A DNA stretch of 13,090 nt, taken from contig JALSIO010000616.1 of assembly GCA_026989995.1 (NCBI GenBank), positions 1 to 13,090 of the forward strand, in the 5' to 3' direction. This DNA comes from Myxococcales bacterium (lineage in GTDB: Bacteria; Myxococcota_A; UBA9160; JALSIO01). A model generated the notes under the pieces. The model made no database searches, was not told the DNA's origin, and was given only the letters and a program-made list of their open reading frames with translations. Below are positions 6,631-13,090 of the stretch, in pieces. A program made the translations under genes and the position numbers. How positions within the stretch are numbered: the stretch's first letter is position 1; every line of letters begins with the position of its first letter.

Positions 6631-7754
6631 GCACCCCGCGCCTGCTCAACCTGGTGGCGGAGCTCACCTACCGCTGCCCCCTCCGCTGCGCCTACTGCTC
6701 GAATCCACTGGACTTTGCCTCCGTGGAGGAGTGCCTCGGTGCCGAGGACTGGCGCGCGGCCTTCCGGCAGGCCGCCGGGCTCGGTGCCCTCCACGTGGGG
6801 CTCTCGGGTGGGGAGCCCACGGCGCGCCGGGACCTCCCGGAGATCGTGGAGGCCGCCGCCGGGGCGGGGCTGTACGCGCACCTCGTCACCGCGGGAGTGG
6901 GTCGGGCGCTCCGGATCCTTCCCGAGCTCCGGGCCCGGGGACTGCGGAGCGTGCAGCTCTCCATCCAGGACGTGGACGACGAGGGAGCCCGGTGGATTGC
7001 CGGACGCTCCCATCGGGAGGAGAAGCTGTCCTTCGCGCGGCGCGTTCGGGAGCTCGGGCTCCCGCTGGTCCTGAACGCCGTGCTGCACCGCCGGAACCTC
7101 GGGCGGGTGCGGCGCTTCGTGGAGCTCGCGCGGGAGCTCGGCGCGGAGCGGCTCGAGCTCGCCAACACCCAGTACCACGGATTCGCGCTGCTCAACCGCG
7201 GGGCCCTCCTCCCGCGGCCCGGGCAGCTCGCGGAGGCGGCCGCGGTGGTGGCGGAGGAGCGGGCCCGCGGGGGGATCGAGATCGTCTTCGTGCTGCCGGA
7301 CCTCCTCGCCGGGCGCCCGAAGCCCTGCATGGGGGGGTGGGGCCGGAAGACGGCGGTGGTCCGCCCCGACGGGCTGGTGCTCCCCTGCCACGCCGCCACC
7401 TCGATTCCCGGGCTCGAGTTCTGGTCCGTGAAGGAGCGGGGTCTCGTCGCCTGCTGGGAGGAGGCGCCCGGCATGAACGCCTTCCGCGGGGAGGCGTGGA
7501 TGCGCGCGCCCTGTGCCGGCTGCGACCAACGGCACCGGGATTTCGGCGGCTGCCGATGCCAGGCCTTTGCGCTCACGGGCGACGCCGCCGTCGCCGATCC
7601 CGCCTGCGCGCTCTCTCCGCATCACCCCGCCGTGCTGCGGCTCCGGGAGGAGGCCCTCCGGGAGCCCTCGCCCGAGCCCCGGCTCCGGGGGCCGGATGCG
7701 TCCTCCTCCTCCGCTCCGGGTGCGGTGGCGAGGTCGTTCAGCCGCCAGTCGTAG
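6627..7754 (+). CDS. pqqE: PqqA peptide cyclase PqqE (radical SAM, SPASM)
   Basis: Radical-SAM enzyme that forms the Glu-Tyr carbon-carbon bond in PqqA, working with PqqD. The protein has 375 residues. The SAM cluster motif CPLRCAYC gives C17, C21 and C24, and LSGGEP is the SAM-binding GGE motif. The SPASM region carries C234 and C254, then CAGCDQRHRDFGGCRCQA with C296, C299, D305, C309 and C311, and C327 in DPACALSPHH. This spacing matches, from memory, the ligands of the two auxiliary clusters of characterised PqqE, including the unusual aspartate (D305), so the enzyme looks intact. The start is TTG at 6627, overlapping the pqqCD stop as TTGA; only a weak GAG lies upstream, so expression probably depends on coupling. 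The last 35-40 residues are a Ser/Pro/Arg-rich tail that overlaps the DUF547 gene on the other strand. Confidence 0.95.
   Translation: MSTPRLLNLVAELTYRCPLRCAYCSNPLDFASVEECLGAEDWRAAFRQAAGLGALHVGLSGGEPTARRDLPEIVEAAAGAGLYAHLVTAGVGRALRILPELRARGLRSVQLSIQDVDDEGARWIAGRSHREEKLSFARRVRELGLPLVLNAVLHRRNLGRVRRFVELARELGAERLELANTQYHGFALLNRGALLPRPGQLAEAAAVVAEERARGGIEIVFVLPDLLAGRPKPCMGGWGRKTAVVRPDGLVLPCHAATSIPGLEFWSVKERGLVACWEEAPGMNAFRGEAWMRAPCAGCDQRHRDFGGCRCQAFALTGDAAVADPACALSPHHPAVLRLREEALREPSPEPRLRGPDASSSSAPGAVARSFSRQS
7622..7754. other. Convergent 133-bp overlap of pqqE and the DUF547 gene
   Basis: The stop of pqqE (TAG, 7752-7754) lies beyond the stop of the minus-strand DUF547 gene (TGA, 7622-7624). 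Both genes therefore code across this stretch in opposite directions. In each protein the shared region encodes a non-conserved tail after the last recognisable family motif (SPHH in PqqE, LPYDWRLN in DUF547). No terminator hairpin was seen here, so convergent transcripts may run into each other. Confidence 0.85.
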
Positions 7755-8530
7755 GGAAGGAAGCGAACCTCGATCTCGTCGCGGTTCGCGCGCAGGAAGG
7801 CCGCCTCCGCCGGCGGGAGGTACTGCGCGACGAAGGCGACCACGCCGCCGGCCGGCGCGAAGTCCTCCTCGAACCAGTCGAAGACGCGCGAGAGGTGGAG
7901 GGTGCGCGTGGTGCGGTCGAGCCGCGCGCCCTTGCGGGGGTCCCCGAGCCAGCGGCGGACGTTCCCGTCGAGCTGCTCGGGAAGCCCGGCCGCGCGGTAG
8001 GGCTCCCGGCGGAGCGGCGGGCAGGAGAGGGAGGCACAGACGAGCGCGCCGTGGATCCGCGGCTCGCCCATCGGCCGGAGGATCCGGTGCTCGATCTCGT
8101 GGAGGCTCACCGGGCGTCCATCGATCACCCCCGCCGAACGCCTCCACACCGGCCGGAAGAGGCTCCCGAGGTCCCGGATGCTCTCCACCGGGTAGTGACG
8201 GACGACGAGGTCGATGGCGAGGGCGTTGTAGGCGTTGATCCAGAAGGCGAGGCGCTCGTCGCGGGTGGCCAGCCGGGACGGCTCCGCCTCGCGGAGGCTC
8301 GCCATGAGCGCACGCCACTTCGGCGCTGCTGCGAGGCTCCGGTAGTCCACCCGCACGCCGGCGAGGTCGGGCACCGGCCGCGTGTAGTGCGCGAGCACGT
8401 CTTCGTAGAGTGCGAGGTCGAAGGCGCGCGCCGGGCCACCGCCGGCCGCGAGCGCGCCGAGGGTGGCGAGCACCGCGAGAATCCGGCCCGGGGGCAGGCG
8501 GATGGACCGGGCAGCGGTCTTCGGGGGCAT
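7622..8530 (-). CDS. Secreted DUF547-family protein
   Basis: A 302-residue protein with an N-terminal signal peptide: basic start, hydrophobic segment ILAVLATLGALAAGG, probable cleavage after ARA at about residue 36. It is therefore periplasmic or exported. The mature part matches the DUF547 pattern: RLAFWINAYNALAIDLVV, SLHEIEHRILRP, IHGALVCASLSCPPL (H160, C165 and C170) and the closing LPYDWRLN. The biochemical function of the family is not established as far as I know; the conserved His and Cys residues suggest an enzymatic or metal site. The start at 8530 is chosen because AGGAGG (8535-8540) lies just upstream and the signal peptide follows directly; an in-frame ATG at 8680 would add 50 atypical residues and overlap the upstream gene. 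It lies 49 bp downstream of the phosphodiesterase gene on the same strand, probably in one operon. The C-terminal tail of about 38 residues is low-complexity and antisense to pqqE. Confidence 0.9.
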   Translation of the reverse strand: MPPKTAARSIRLPPGRILAVLATLGALAAGGGPARAFDLALYEDVLAHYTRPVPDLAGVRVDYRSLAAAPKWRALMASLREAEPSRLATRDERLAFWINAYNALAIDLVVRHYPVESIRDLGSLFRPVWRRSAGVIDGRPVSLHEIEHRILRPMGEPRIHGALVCASLSCPPLRREPYRAAGLPEQLDGNVRRWLGDPRKGARLDRTTRTLHLSRVFDWFEEDFAPAGGVVAFVAQYLPPAEAAFLRANRDEIEVRFLPYDWRLNDLATAPGAEEEDASGPRSRGSGEGSRRASSRSRSTAG

Positions 8531-8534
8531 CGGT

Positions 8535-8540
8535 CCTCCT
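8535..8540 (-). promoter_or_regulatory. Shine-Dalgarno site of the DUF547 gene
   Basis: The minus strand reads AGGAGG, four bases before the ATG at 8530. It fixes the start at the signal-peptide methionine and not at the upstream in-frame ATG (8680). Confidence 0.7.
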
Positions 8541-8579
8541 CGGCTCCCGAGCGGCCCGGCGCGCCGTCGGCCATCTCTC

Positions 8580-9971
8580 CTACGGAAGCGGCGCGCGGAC
8601 GGTTGCAGGAGGGGGGGCGACCGCCGCCGCGCGGTCGCAGTCGTCCGGGACGAGCTCGGCCAAGGCTTCGCCCGCGGCATCCCGGGGCGGAGCGATGCAA
8701 AGGAGCGCGGCCACCGTCGGCGCCACGTCCACGGCCCGCACGGCCTCGAGGCGAAGCCCGACCGGCACGCCGCGACCCCGAGCCAGGAAGATTCCCGCCA
8801 TGTCCGGATGGTCGGGCAGGTAGCCGTGCCCGCCGGCGAGCGGCCGGAGGGTACGGCCGAGCCGGGCCCCCGAGCCGCCGGGCGCGAAGTGGAGCGGCGG
8901 CTCGGCCACCGCGATCACCTCGCCCGCCCGGTCGGGCCGGCGGAGGTGAAGCTCCGGGGGGAGCTCCGCGGTGGGCCAGGCGCGCACCCCGGGGAGCTCC
9001 CGGAGGGCACGCGCGGCCCGTCGGGCCAGCGCGAGCTCCCCCTCCGCGTCGGACGCCCGTGCGTCCCCGGGCGTCGCGCCTTCCGGGGAGGCCGTCCCAC
9101 GGTGCGGCGGCACCGCTCCCCTCGTGGGGGCGCGCCTCAGGTACACGAAGGCGACCCCGCCTCCGGTGATCACCCGCGCCCGGATGCCGGCCTCCTCGAG
9201 CCGGGCCCCGGGATCGACGGCCCGGCCGAGCCGGGCCATGCCGTGGTCGCTCACGACCACGAGCGTGGTGTCGGAGAAATGCCCCCGGGCCTCGAGCTCC
9301 TGCACGAGGCGGTAGAGCTCGGCGTCCTGCGCCTGCATCGCGGCGCGCGCCTCCGGGCTCCCGGGGCCGTGGCGGTGGGCGGCCCGGTCGACCCCGCGCC
9401 ACCAGGAGAGGATCAGCCGTGGTGCGTCGGCCCCCTCCTCGGCCAGCCAGGACAGGATCCGGTCCACCTTCTCGGCCTCCCCGACCCCGGAGTCGAAGGG
9501 CGCGAGGTAGCGGTGGAGCCGGGCCTGCCCCGGCCAGCGTCCCTCCGAGGCGACCCAGAAGAACACCGCGGCCGGGGCCGCCTGGCGCCCTGCCGCCGCC
9601 CACAGGGGCTCGGCCTCGAGCCAGCTCGGATCGGCACCGTAGTCGTAGAGCCCCCGCTCGCGATCCAGGAAGCGGTTTCCGACGATGCCGTGCCCTTCCG
9701 GCCAGGCTCCGGTGGCCAGTGTCGCGTGATTGGGGAAGGTGTTGGCGGGGAAGACCGGGACGAGGCGCTCCGCCCACGCGCCCCCGCTTCGGAGCGCCTC
9801 GAAGCTCCGAAGGCCGGCGCCGCGGATGTCCTCGGGCCGCACGCCGTCGAGGGAGAGGAGGATCACACGCGGTCCGAAGGGCGCACCGATCGCAGCGCCG
9901 GCGGAGGACCCGGCGAGAAGCGCGAGCGTCGCGAGGCCGATCGCCGCGGCGAGGCGCCGCTCGAAGGGCAC
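8580..9971 (-). CDS. Secreted type I phosphodiesterase/nucleotide pyrophosphatase-like protein (alkaline phosphatase superfamily)
   Basis: A 463-residue exported hydrolase. The N-terminal segment LAAAIGLATLALLAGSSAGA looks like a signal peptide. The two-metal active site of the NPP/alkaline phosphatase superfamily is complete: D42 in LLSLDGVRP, the nucleophile T78 in FPANTFPNHATLATG, D195 and H199 in GVDRAAHRHGPGS, D242 and H243 in VVVSDHGM, and H382 in GGHGYLPDHPDM. The expected reaction is cleavage of phosphodiester or pyrophosphate bonds of nucleotides or related periplasmic compounds; the true substrate is unknown. A Pro/Gly/Ala-rich stretch at about 281-309 looks like a lineage-specific insertion. 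GTG at 9971 is the preferred start because it gives a compact signal peptide; GTG at 9998 is possible, and neither has a clear Shine-Dalgarno site. The gene is divergent from the trehalose fusion and leads into the DUF547 gene. Confidence 0.88.
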   Translation of the reverse strand: MPFERRLAAAIGLATLALLAGSSAGAAIGAPFGPRVILLSLDGVRPEDIRGAGLRSFEALRSGGAWAERLVPVFPANTFPNHATLATGAWPEGHGIVGNRFLDRERGLYDYGADPSWLEAEPLWAAAGRQAAPAAVFFWVASEGRWPGQARLHRYLAPFDSGVGEAEKVDRILSWLAEEGADAPRLILSWWRGVDRAAHRHGPGSPEARAAMQAQDAELYRLVQELEARGHFSDTTLVVVSDHGMARLGRAVDPGARLEEAGIRARVITGGGVAFVYLRRAPTRGAVPPHRGTASPEGATPGDARASDAEGELALARRAARALRELPGVRAWPTAELPPELHLRRPDRAGEVIAVAEPPLHFAPGGSGARLGRTLRPLAGGHGYLPDHPDMAGIFLARGRGVPVGLRLEAVRAVDVAPTVAALLCIAPPRDAAGEALAELVPDDCDRAAAVAPPPATVRAPLP

Positions 9972-9992
9972 GCGGGACGGCCCATCGTGCGC

Positions 9993-10028
9993 GGGCACTG
10001 CCCGCCGTCGGAGGGGCCGGCGGTGCCC
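9993..10028. repeat. Imperfect inverted repeat in the divergent gap before the trehalose gene
   Basis: GGGCAC (9993-9998) pairs with GTGCCC (10023-10028), and CGCCG (10003-10007) with CGGCG (10018-10022). One arm has a four-base bulge and the loop is about 10 bases. The repeat sits in the 87-bp gap (9972-10058) between the divergent phosphodiesterase and trehalose genes, so it is a candidate operator for one or both. It would overlap the alternative GTG start at 9998. No clear promoter hexamers were seen. Confidence 0.3.
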
Positions 10029-10058
10029 GGGAGGGGCGCTCACGCTAGGCTCCCGGCG

Positions 10059-12245
10059 ATGCCGAATGGGGACGACACAGGCCGCCCGATTCTCGTCCTC
10101 AGCAACCGCCTCCCCTTCACCGTCGAGCGACGTCCCCGCGGGCTCGAGAAGCGCCACTCCGCGGGTGGGCTGGTGGCAGCCCTCGAGCCGGCGCTCTGCG
10201 CCCGGGGGGGCACCTGGGTCGGCTGGCCGGGCACCGAGCTTCGCCCCGGCGAGCATCTCTCCTCCGGCGGCAAGCCCTACCGCATCGCCCCGGTGAACCT
10301 CACCGACACCGACGTCGACCGCTACTACCACGGATTCAGCAACCGGACGCTCTGGCCGCTTCTGCACTCCTTCCCGGCGCTGACGCGCTTCGACCAGCGC
10401 GACTTCATGAGCTACGAGCGCGTCAACGACCGCTTCGCCGAGGCCGCCCTCGCCGAGTCGAAGGACACGGATCTCGTCTGGGTCCACGACTACCACCTGA
10501 TGCTCGCGCCGCGCCTCATCCGCCAGGGCCGGCCCGACGTGCGGCTGGGCTTCTTCCTCCACGTTCCCTTCCCCCCCTACGACATCTTCCGCCTGCTTCC
10601 CTGGGACCGCCAGCTCCTGCGCGGCATGCTCGCCTGTGATCTGATCGGCTTCCACGTGCACGGATACGCGCGCAACTTCATCGACTGCGTGGAACGGCGT
10701 CTCGGCGCCCGGGTGGACCAGGAGAACCTGCTGGTCGAGCACGGCGACCGCACCGTGCAGGTCGGCGCCTACCCCATCGGCATCGACTTCGAGCGCTTCG
10801 AGGGCCTCGCCTCGGCGGCACCCGCCCGGGCGGGCCGCCGGGAGCGGGTCGTGCTCGGGGTGGACCGGCTCGACTACACCAAGGGCATCCCCCACCGGAT
10901 CCGGGCCTTCGAGCGGCTGCTCGAGCTCCACCCGCGCCACCGGGAGAACGTGGTGCTGCTCCAGCTGGCGGTGCCGAGCCGCGCCCAGGTGGCCGAGTAC
11001 CGGGAGCTCAAACGCGACATCGACGAGCTGGTGGGCCGGGTGAACGGGCGCTTCGCCACCGCGACCTGGTCTCCCATCCGGTATCTCTACCGCACCCTCA
11101 CCCCGGACCGACTCACGGCGCTCTACCGAGACGCGGACGTGGCGCTGATCACGCCCCTGCGCGACGGCATGAACCTCGTCGCCAAGGAGTACGTGGCCTG
11201 CCAGGTCGAGGACCCGGGGGTGCTGGTCCTCTCCCAGCTCGCCGGAGCCGCGGAGACCATGCGCGAGGCGATCCTGGTCAACCCCTACGACATCGACGGC
11301 ACCGCCGAGGCGCTCCACCGGGCGCTCACCATGGACGAGGCCGAGCGCCGCAGCCGGATGGCAGCGCTTCGCCGGCGCGAGCGCCGGGACGACGTCGTGA
11401 GCTGGACCAGATCCTTCCTCGATGCCGCGGCCAGCGCGCACGCCGCGCTCCGGCCGCCCTCCGACGAGGAGTTCAGCGCCTGGCTGGGTCGGTACCTGAG
11501 CCGGCACCGCCTGGCCCTCTTCCTCGACTACGACGGCACCCTCGTGCCCCTCTGCGAGCACCCCCGCGACGCGGTGCTCGCCGAGGACGTGCGCGAGACG
11601 CTGAGGCTCGTCGCGGCCCGACCGGATACCGACGTCGCCATCGTGAGCGGCCGCTCCCAGGCCGACATCCGGCAGATGGTCGGGCTTCCGGAGCTCATCT
11701 ACGCCGGCAACCACGGCCTCGAGATCGTCGGCGCCGACGTCCCCGAGTTCAAGCACCAGGACCTCGTCCACTACCAGGGGCGTACCGCCGAGCTCGCCCG
11801 GAAGCTCCGCACCCTCGCGGCCGACGGCGCGTGGGTGGAGGAAAAGGGGCATACCCTCACCTTCCACGTGCGCGCGGTCCCCGAGCCGAGGCGGCGGGTC
11901 CTCGCCGAGCAGGCCCGGTCCATGATCAACGACTTCGGCTTCCAGGCCCGCGACGCCCATGCCGCCATCGAGGCGCGGCCGCCCATCGGCTGGGACAAGG
12001 GGCGGGCGGTGCTGCACGTGCTTCGCGAGCGCTACGGCGTGTCCTGGTCGGAGACGGTGCGCGTGGTCTACTGCGGCGACGACGAGACCGACGAGGACGC
12101 CTTCCGGCTCCTGGCGGGCCTCGCCGTGACCTTCCGGGTGGGGAGCGCCGACACCATGAGCGCGGCCACCCGGCGGCTGCCCAATGTGGAGGCGGTCCAC
12201 GCGCTCCTGCGCTGGCTGGCGCGGCGCCCCGCGCCCGATCTCTAG
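10059..12245 (+). CDS. otsAB: Bifunctional trehalose-6-phosphate synthase/phosphatase (OtsA-OtsB fusion)
   Basis: A 728-residue cytoplasmic protein that carries out both steps of trehalose synthesis from a nucleotide sugar (usually UDP-glucose) and glucose-6-phosphate. The N-terminal glycosyltransferase-20 domain (about 10-465) shows SNRLPF (15-20), [34 protein letters not shown] (HDYH 143-146), [24 protein letters not shown] with R270 and K275, and [11 protein letters not shown] with D369 and E377. These agree with E. coli OtsA R262, K267, D361 and E369 at an offset of eight. The C-terminal HAD-type phosphatase domain (about 482-720) shows DYDGT with D490 and D492, IVSGR, GNHGLEI, GWDKG and [10 protein letters not shown] (674 onward). 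Both active sites look complete. The ATG at 10059 follows only a weak ribosome site. Trehalose typically protects against osmotic or drying stress. The next gene starts one base after its stop. Confidence 0.95.
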   Translation: MPNGDDTGRPILVLSNRLPFTVERRPRGLEKRHSAGGLVAALEPALCARGGTWVGWPGTELRPGEHLSSGGKPYRIAPVNLTDTDVDRYYHGFSNRTLWPLLHSFPALTRFDQRDFMSYERVNDRFAEAALAESKDTDLVWVHDYHLMLAPRLIRQGRPDVRLGFFLHVPFPPYDIFRLLPWDRQLLRGMLACDLIGFHVHGYARNFIDCVERRLGARVDQENLLVEHGDRTVQVGAYPIGIDFERFEGLASAAPARAGRRERVVLGVDRLDYTKGIPHRIRAFERLLELHPRHRENVVLLQLAVPSRAQVAEYRELKRDIDELVGRVNGRFATATWSPIRYLYRTLTPDRLTALYRDADVALITPLRDGMNLVAKEYVACQVEDPGVLVLSQLAGAAETMREAILVNPYDIDGTAEALHRALTMDEAERRSRMAALRRRERRDDVVSWTRSFLDAAASAHAALRPPSDEEFSAWLGRYLSRHRLALFLDYDGTLVPLCEHPRDAVLAEDVRETLRLVAARPDTDVAIVSGRSQADIRQMVGLPELIYAGNHGLEIVGADVPEFKHQDLVHYQGRTAELARKLRTLAADGAWVEEKGHTLTFHVRAVPEPRRRVLAEQARSMINDFGFQARDAHAAIEARPPIGWDKGRAVLHVLRERYGVSWSETVRVVYCGDDETDEDAFRLLAGLAVTFRVGSADTMSAATRRLPNVEAVHALLRWLARRPAPDL

Positions 12246-12246
12246 C

Positions 12247-13090
12247 GTGCCCCGATCCGCCCGGGCCGGACGGGGGAGGCGGTCGCTCACTGCAGCCGGC
12301 GCTCGGCTCGCGGCCGGTCTCCTCCTGGTGGCCGGGGCAGCCGGCGCCGACGAGCCCGTCCGATACGGCTGCCGGACCGGGCGGGAGATTTCGGACGAGC
12401 TCCGGGTCCGCATCGAGGCGGCCGGCCGTCGCGCGCTCCGGTGGATCGCCGCCCGGCGGGCGGAGGAGCTCTTCGACGCCGCCCACCCCCTGCTGCGCGA
12501 TTCGCTTCCGCGGCAGGAGCTCGCGAGGCGGCTGGAGGCGTGGGCAGCCCTGGTGCGCCGGCCGGCAGAGGCGAGAATCGGCCGGCTCCTCCTCCTCGAC
12601 GCCACGGGGGGGCGGGACCGCGTCTGGACCGTGCTCTGCCGCCAGGGCCCTGGCCCCGATCCCGAGCCCATCGTGCTGCACCTCAAGCTGGCCGACGAAC
12701 GGGTGGCGCTCGCCGAGTTCCGGATGTCGGGGCGGCCCGACGGCACGCGGATGGTCCTCGAGCTCCGCGAGGTCGCGGGCGGCTTCGGAGTGGCGGACGT
12801 GGAGCCGCGTCTGGCGAGCTGGCTCGGCCGGCGGGCCGCCTTCTACGTCGAGCGGGCGAGGTCGCGCGCGAGCACGCGGCCGCTTCTCGCAGACCTCGAC
12901 TACGCGGTTGCGGCGCACCTCGAGGGGCTCGGGCCGAAGGTGAGCACACCGGCGGAGCGGCGGATCGCGGCGCTCCGCCGGGAGCTCCGGGAGCGCACCG
13001 GCTTCCGCCGCGCGCTTCGCCTCGGCTCCTCCGGTGGGGGCGGGGCGGTGGAGCTGCTCGACCTCGGTGTCGCGGTGGCCGGCCGGGGGC
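12247..13090 (+). CDS. Putative secreted protein of unknown function, incomplete at window edge
   Basis: Not recognised. The frame from GTG at 12247 stays open to the window end (281 codons, no stop). GC-rich third positions like those of its neighbours support it over competing frames. The N-terminus is basic (RAGRGRRSLT), followed by a hydrophobic segment AAGLLLVAGAAGA and a probable cleavage before DEP at about residue 35, so export is likely. The paired arginines before SLT only weakly resemble a Tat motif. The next 100 residues (helical WIAARRAEELFDAAHPLLRD, then LLLLDATGG, VWTVLCRQ and IVLHLKL strands) could be a small alpha-beta domain of NTF2-like type; this is a loose impression. Further on is an Arg/Glu-rich helical stretch (RRIAALRRELRERTG). 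The GTG lies one base beyond the trehalose fusion's stop, so the two are probably co-transcribed and coupled. Confidence 0.6.
   Translation, partial: MPRSARAGRGRRSLTAAGARLAAGLLLVAGAAGADEPVRYGCRTGREISDELRVRIEAAGRRALRWIAARRAEELFDAAHPLLRDSLPRQELARRLEAWAALVRRPAEARIGRLLLLDATGGRDRVWTVLCRQGPGPDPEPIVLHLKLADERVALAEFRMSGRPDGTRMVLELREVAGGFGVADVEPRLASWLGRRAAFYVERARSRASTRPLLADLDYAVAAHLEGLGPKVSTPAERRIAALRRELRERTGFRRALRLGSSGGGGAVELLDLGVAVAGRG

Noticed and set aside
6402..8318. 638-codon minus-strand frame opposite pqqE
   Set aside because: No motifs; pqqE on the plus strand has the full radical-SAM and SPASM cysteine set.
8557..8566. Perfect 10-base palindrome CGGCGCGCCG between the phosphodiesterase and DUF547 genes
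   Set aside because: Self-complementary GC words this short are expected by chance at this base composition, and no terminator or operator context supports it.
8531..8680. Alternative ATG start of the DUF547 gene at 8680
   Set aside because: It would put 50 Arg/Ser-rich residues before the signal peptide and overlap the upstream gene; the ATG at 8530 has an AGGAGG site.
6050..9169. 1039-codon plus-strand frame across pqqCD, pqqE and the DUF547 gene
   Set aside because: Compositional shadow running through three recognised genes in other frames or strands.
8463..10058. In-frame upstream extension of the trehalose fusion
   Set aside because: It is antisense to the phosphodiesterase gene and compositionally a shadow. 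The OtsA family starts just before SNRLPF, as with the ATG at 10059.
9972..12746. In-frame upstream extension of the phosphodiesterase to a 1388-residue protein
   Set aside because: The extra part is antisense to the trehalose fusion and has no motifs. A signal peptide directly after the GTG at 9971 marks the real start.
11831..12943. 370-codon plus-strand and 330-codon minus-strand frames around the trehalose gene's end
   Set aside because: Both are low-complexity shadows. The OtsB motifs and the GTG frame at 12247 explain the stretch.

Overview
The window is very GC-rich (clearly above 70% by eye), gene-dense and typical of a free-living, high-GC, Gram-negative-type bacterium. Supporting signs are secreted proteins with Sec-type signal peptides, a PQQ biosynthesis operon and trehalose synthesis. 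The isoleucyl-tRNA synthetase is of the type 2 (eukaryote-like) branch. The phylum cannot be fixed from this sequence; a proteobacterium or a relative such as a deltaproteobacterial or Binatota-like lineage is a guess. No tRNA, rRNA, CRISPR array, insertion sequence or phage gene was seen. Start codons are mixed: ATG for ileS, pqqB, the DUF547 gene and the trehalose fusion; GTG for the MFS, phosphodiesterase and last genes; TTG for pqqCD and pqqE.

Layout. (1) 1-3313, minus strand: isoleucyl-tRNA synthetase (ileS), its C-terminal end cut by the window edge. (2) A 72-bp divergent gap leads to 3386-4624, plus strand: a 12-TM-type MFS exporter. (3) After a gap holding a very strong GC hairpin, 4736-7754 is a plus-strand PQQ operon: pqqB, a pqqC-pqqD fusion and pqqE, the last two entered through TTGA stop/start overlaps. 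No pqqA precursor peptide gene is visible in the usual place in front of pqqB. (4) 7622-9971, minus strand: a secreted alkaline-phosphatase-superfamily phosphodiesterase followed by a secreted DUF547 protein. The 3' end of the DUF547 gene overlaps the 3' end of pqqE by 133 bp, tail to tail. (5) 10059-12245, plus strand, divergent from the phosphodiesterase: a single-chain trehalose-6-phosphate synthase/phosphatase. It is followed one base later by a secreted protein of unknown function (12247 to the window end, incomplete).

How the genes relate. The central module makes pyrroloquinoline quinone, the periplasmic cofactor of PQQ-dependent alcohol and sugar dehydrogenases: PqqD presents PqqA to the radical-SAM enzyme PqqE, PqqB hydroxylates the tyrosine, and PqqC performs the final oxidation. 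Here PqqD is the C-terminal domain of PqqC. The preceding MFS gene could export the product, but this is only positional inference. The PqqC domain is unusual: the active-site histidine equivalent to His154 of Klebsiella PqqC is a methionine, with the flanking motif also altered, while the other active-site residues checked are kept. Together with the absent pqqA, this is the most interesting signal in the window. The trehalose fusion (osmoprotection) and the phosphodiesterase/DUF547 pair look like separate envelope or stress functions. The many very long ORFs opposite the real genes are by-products of GC-rich codon usage.
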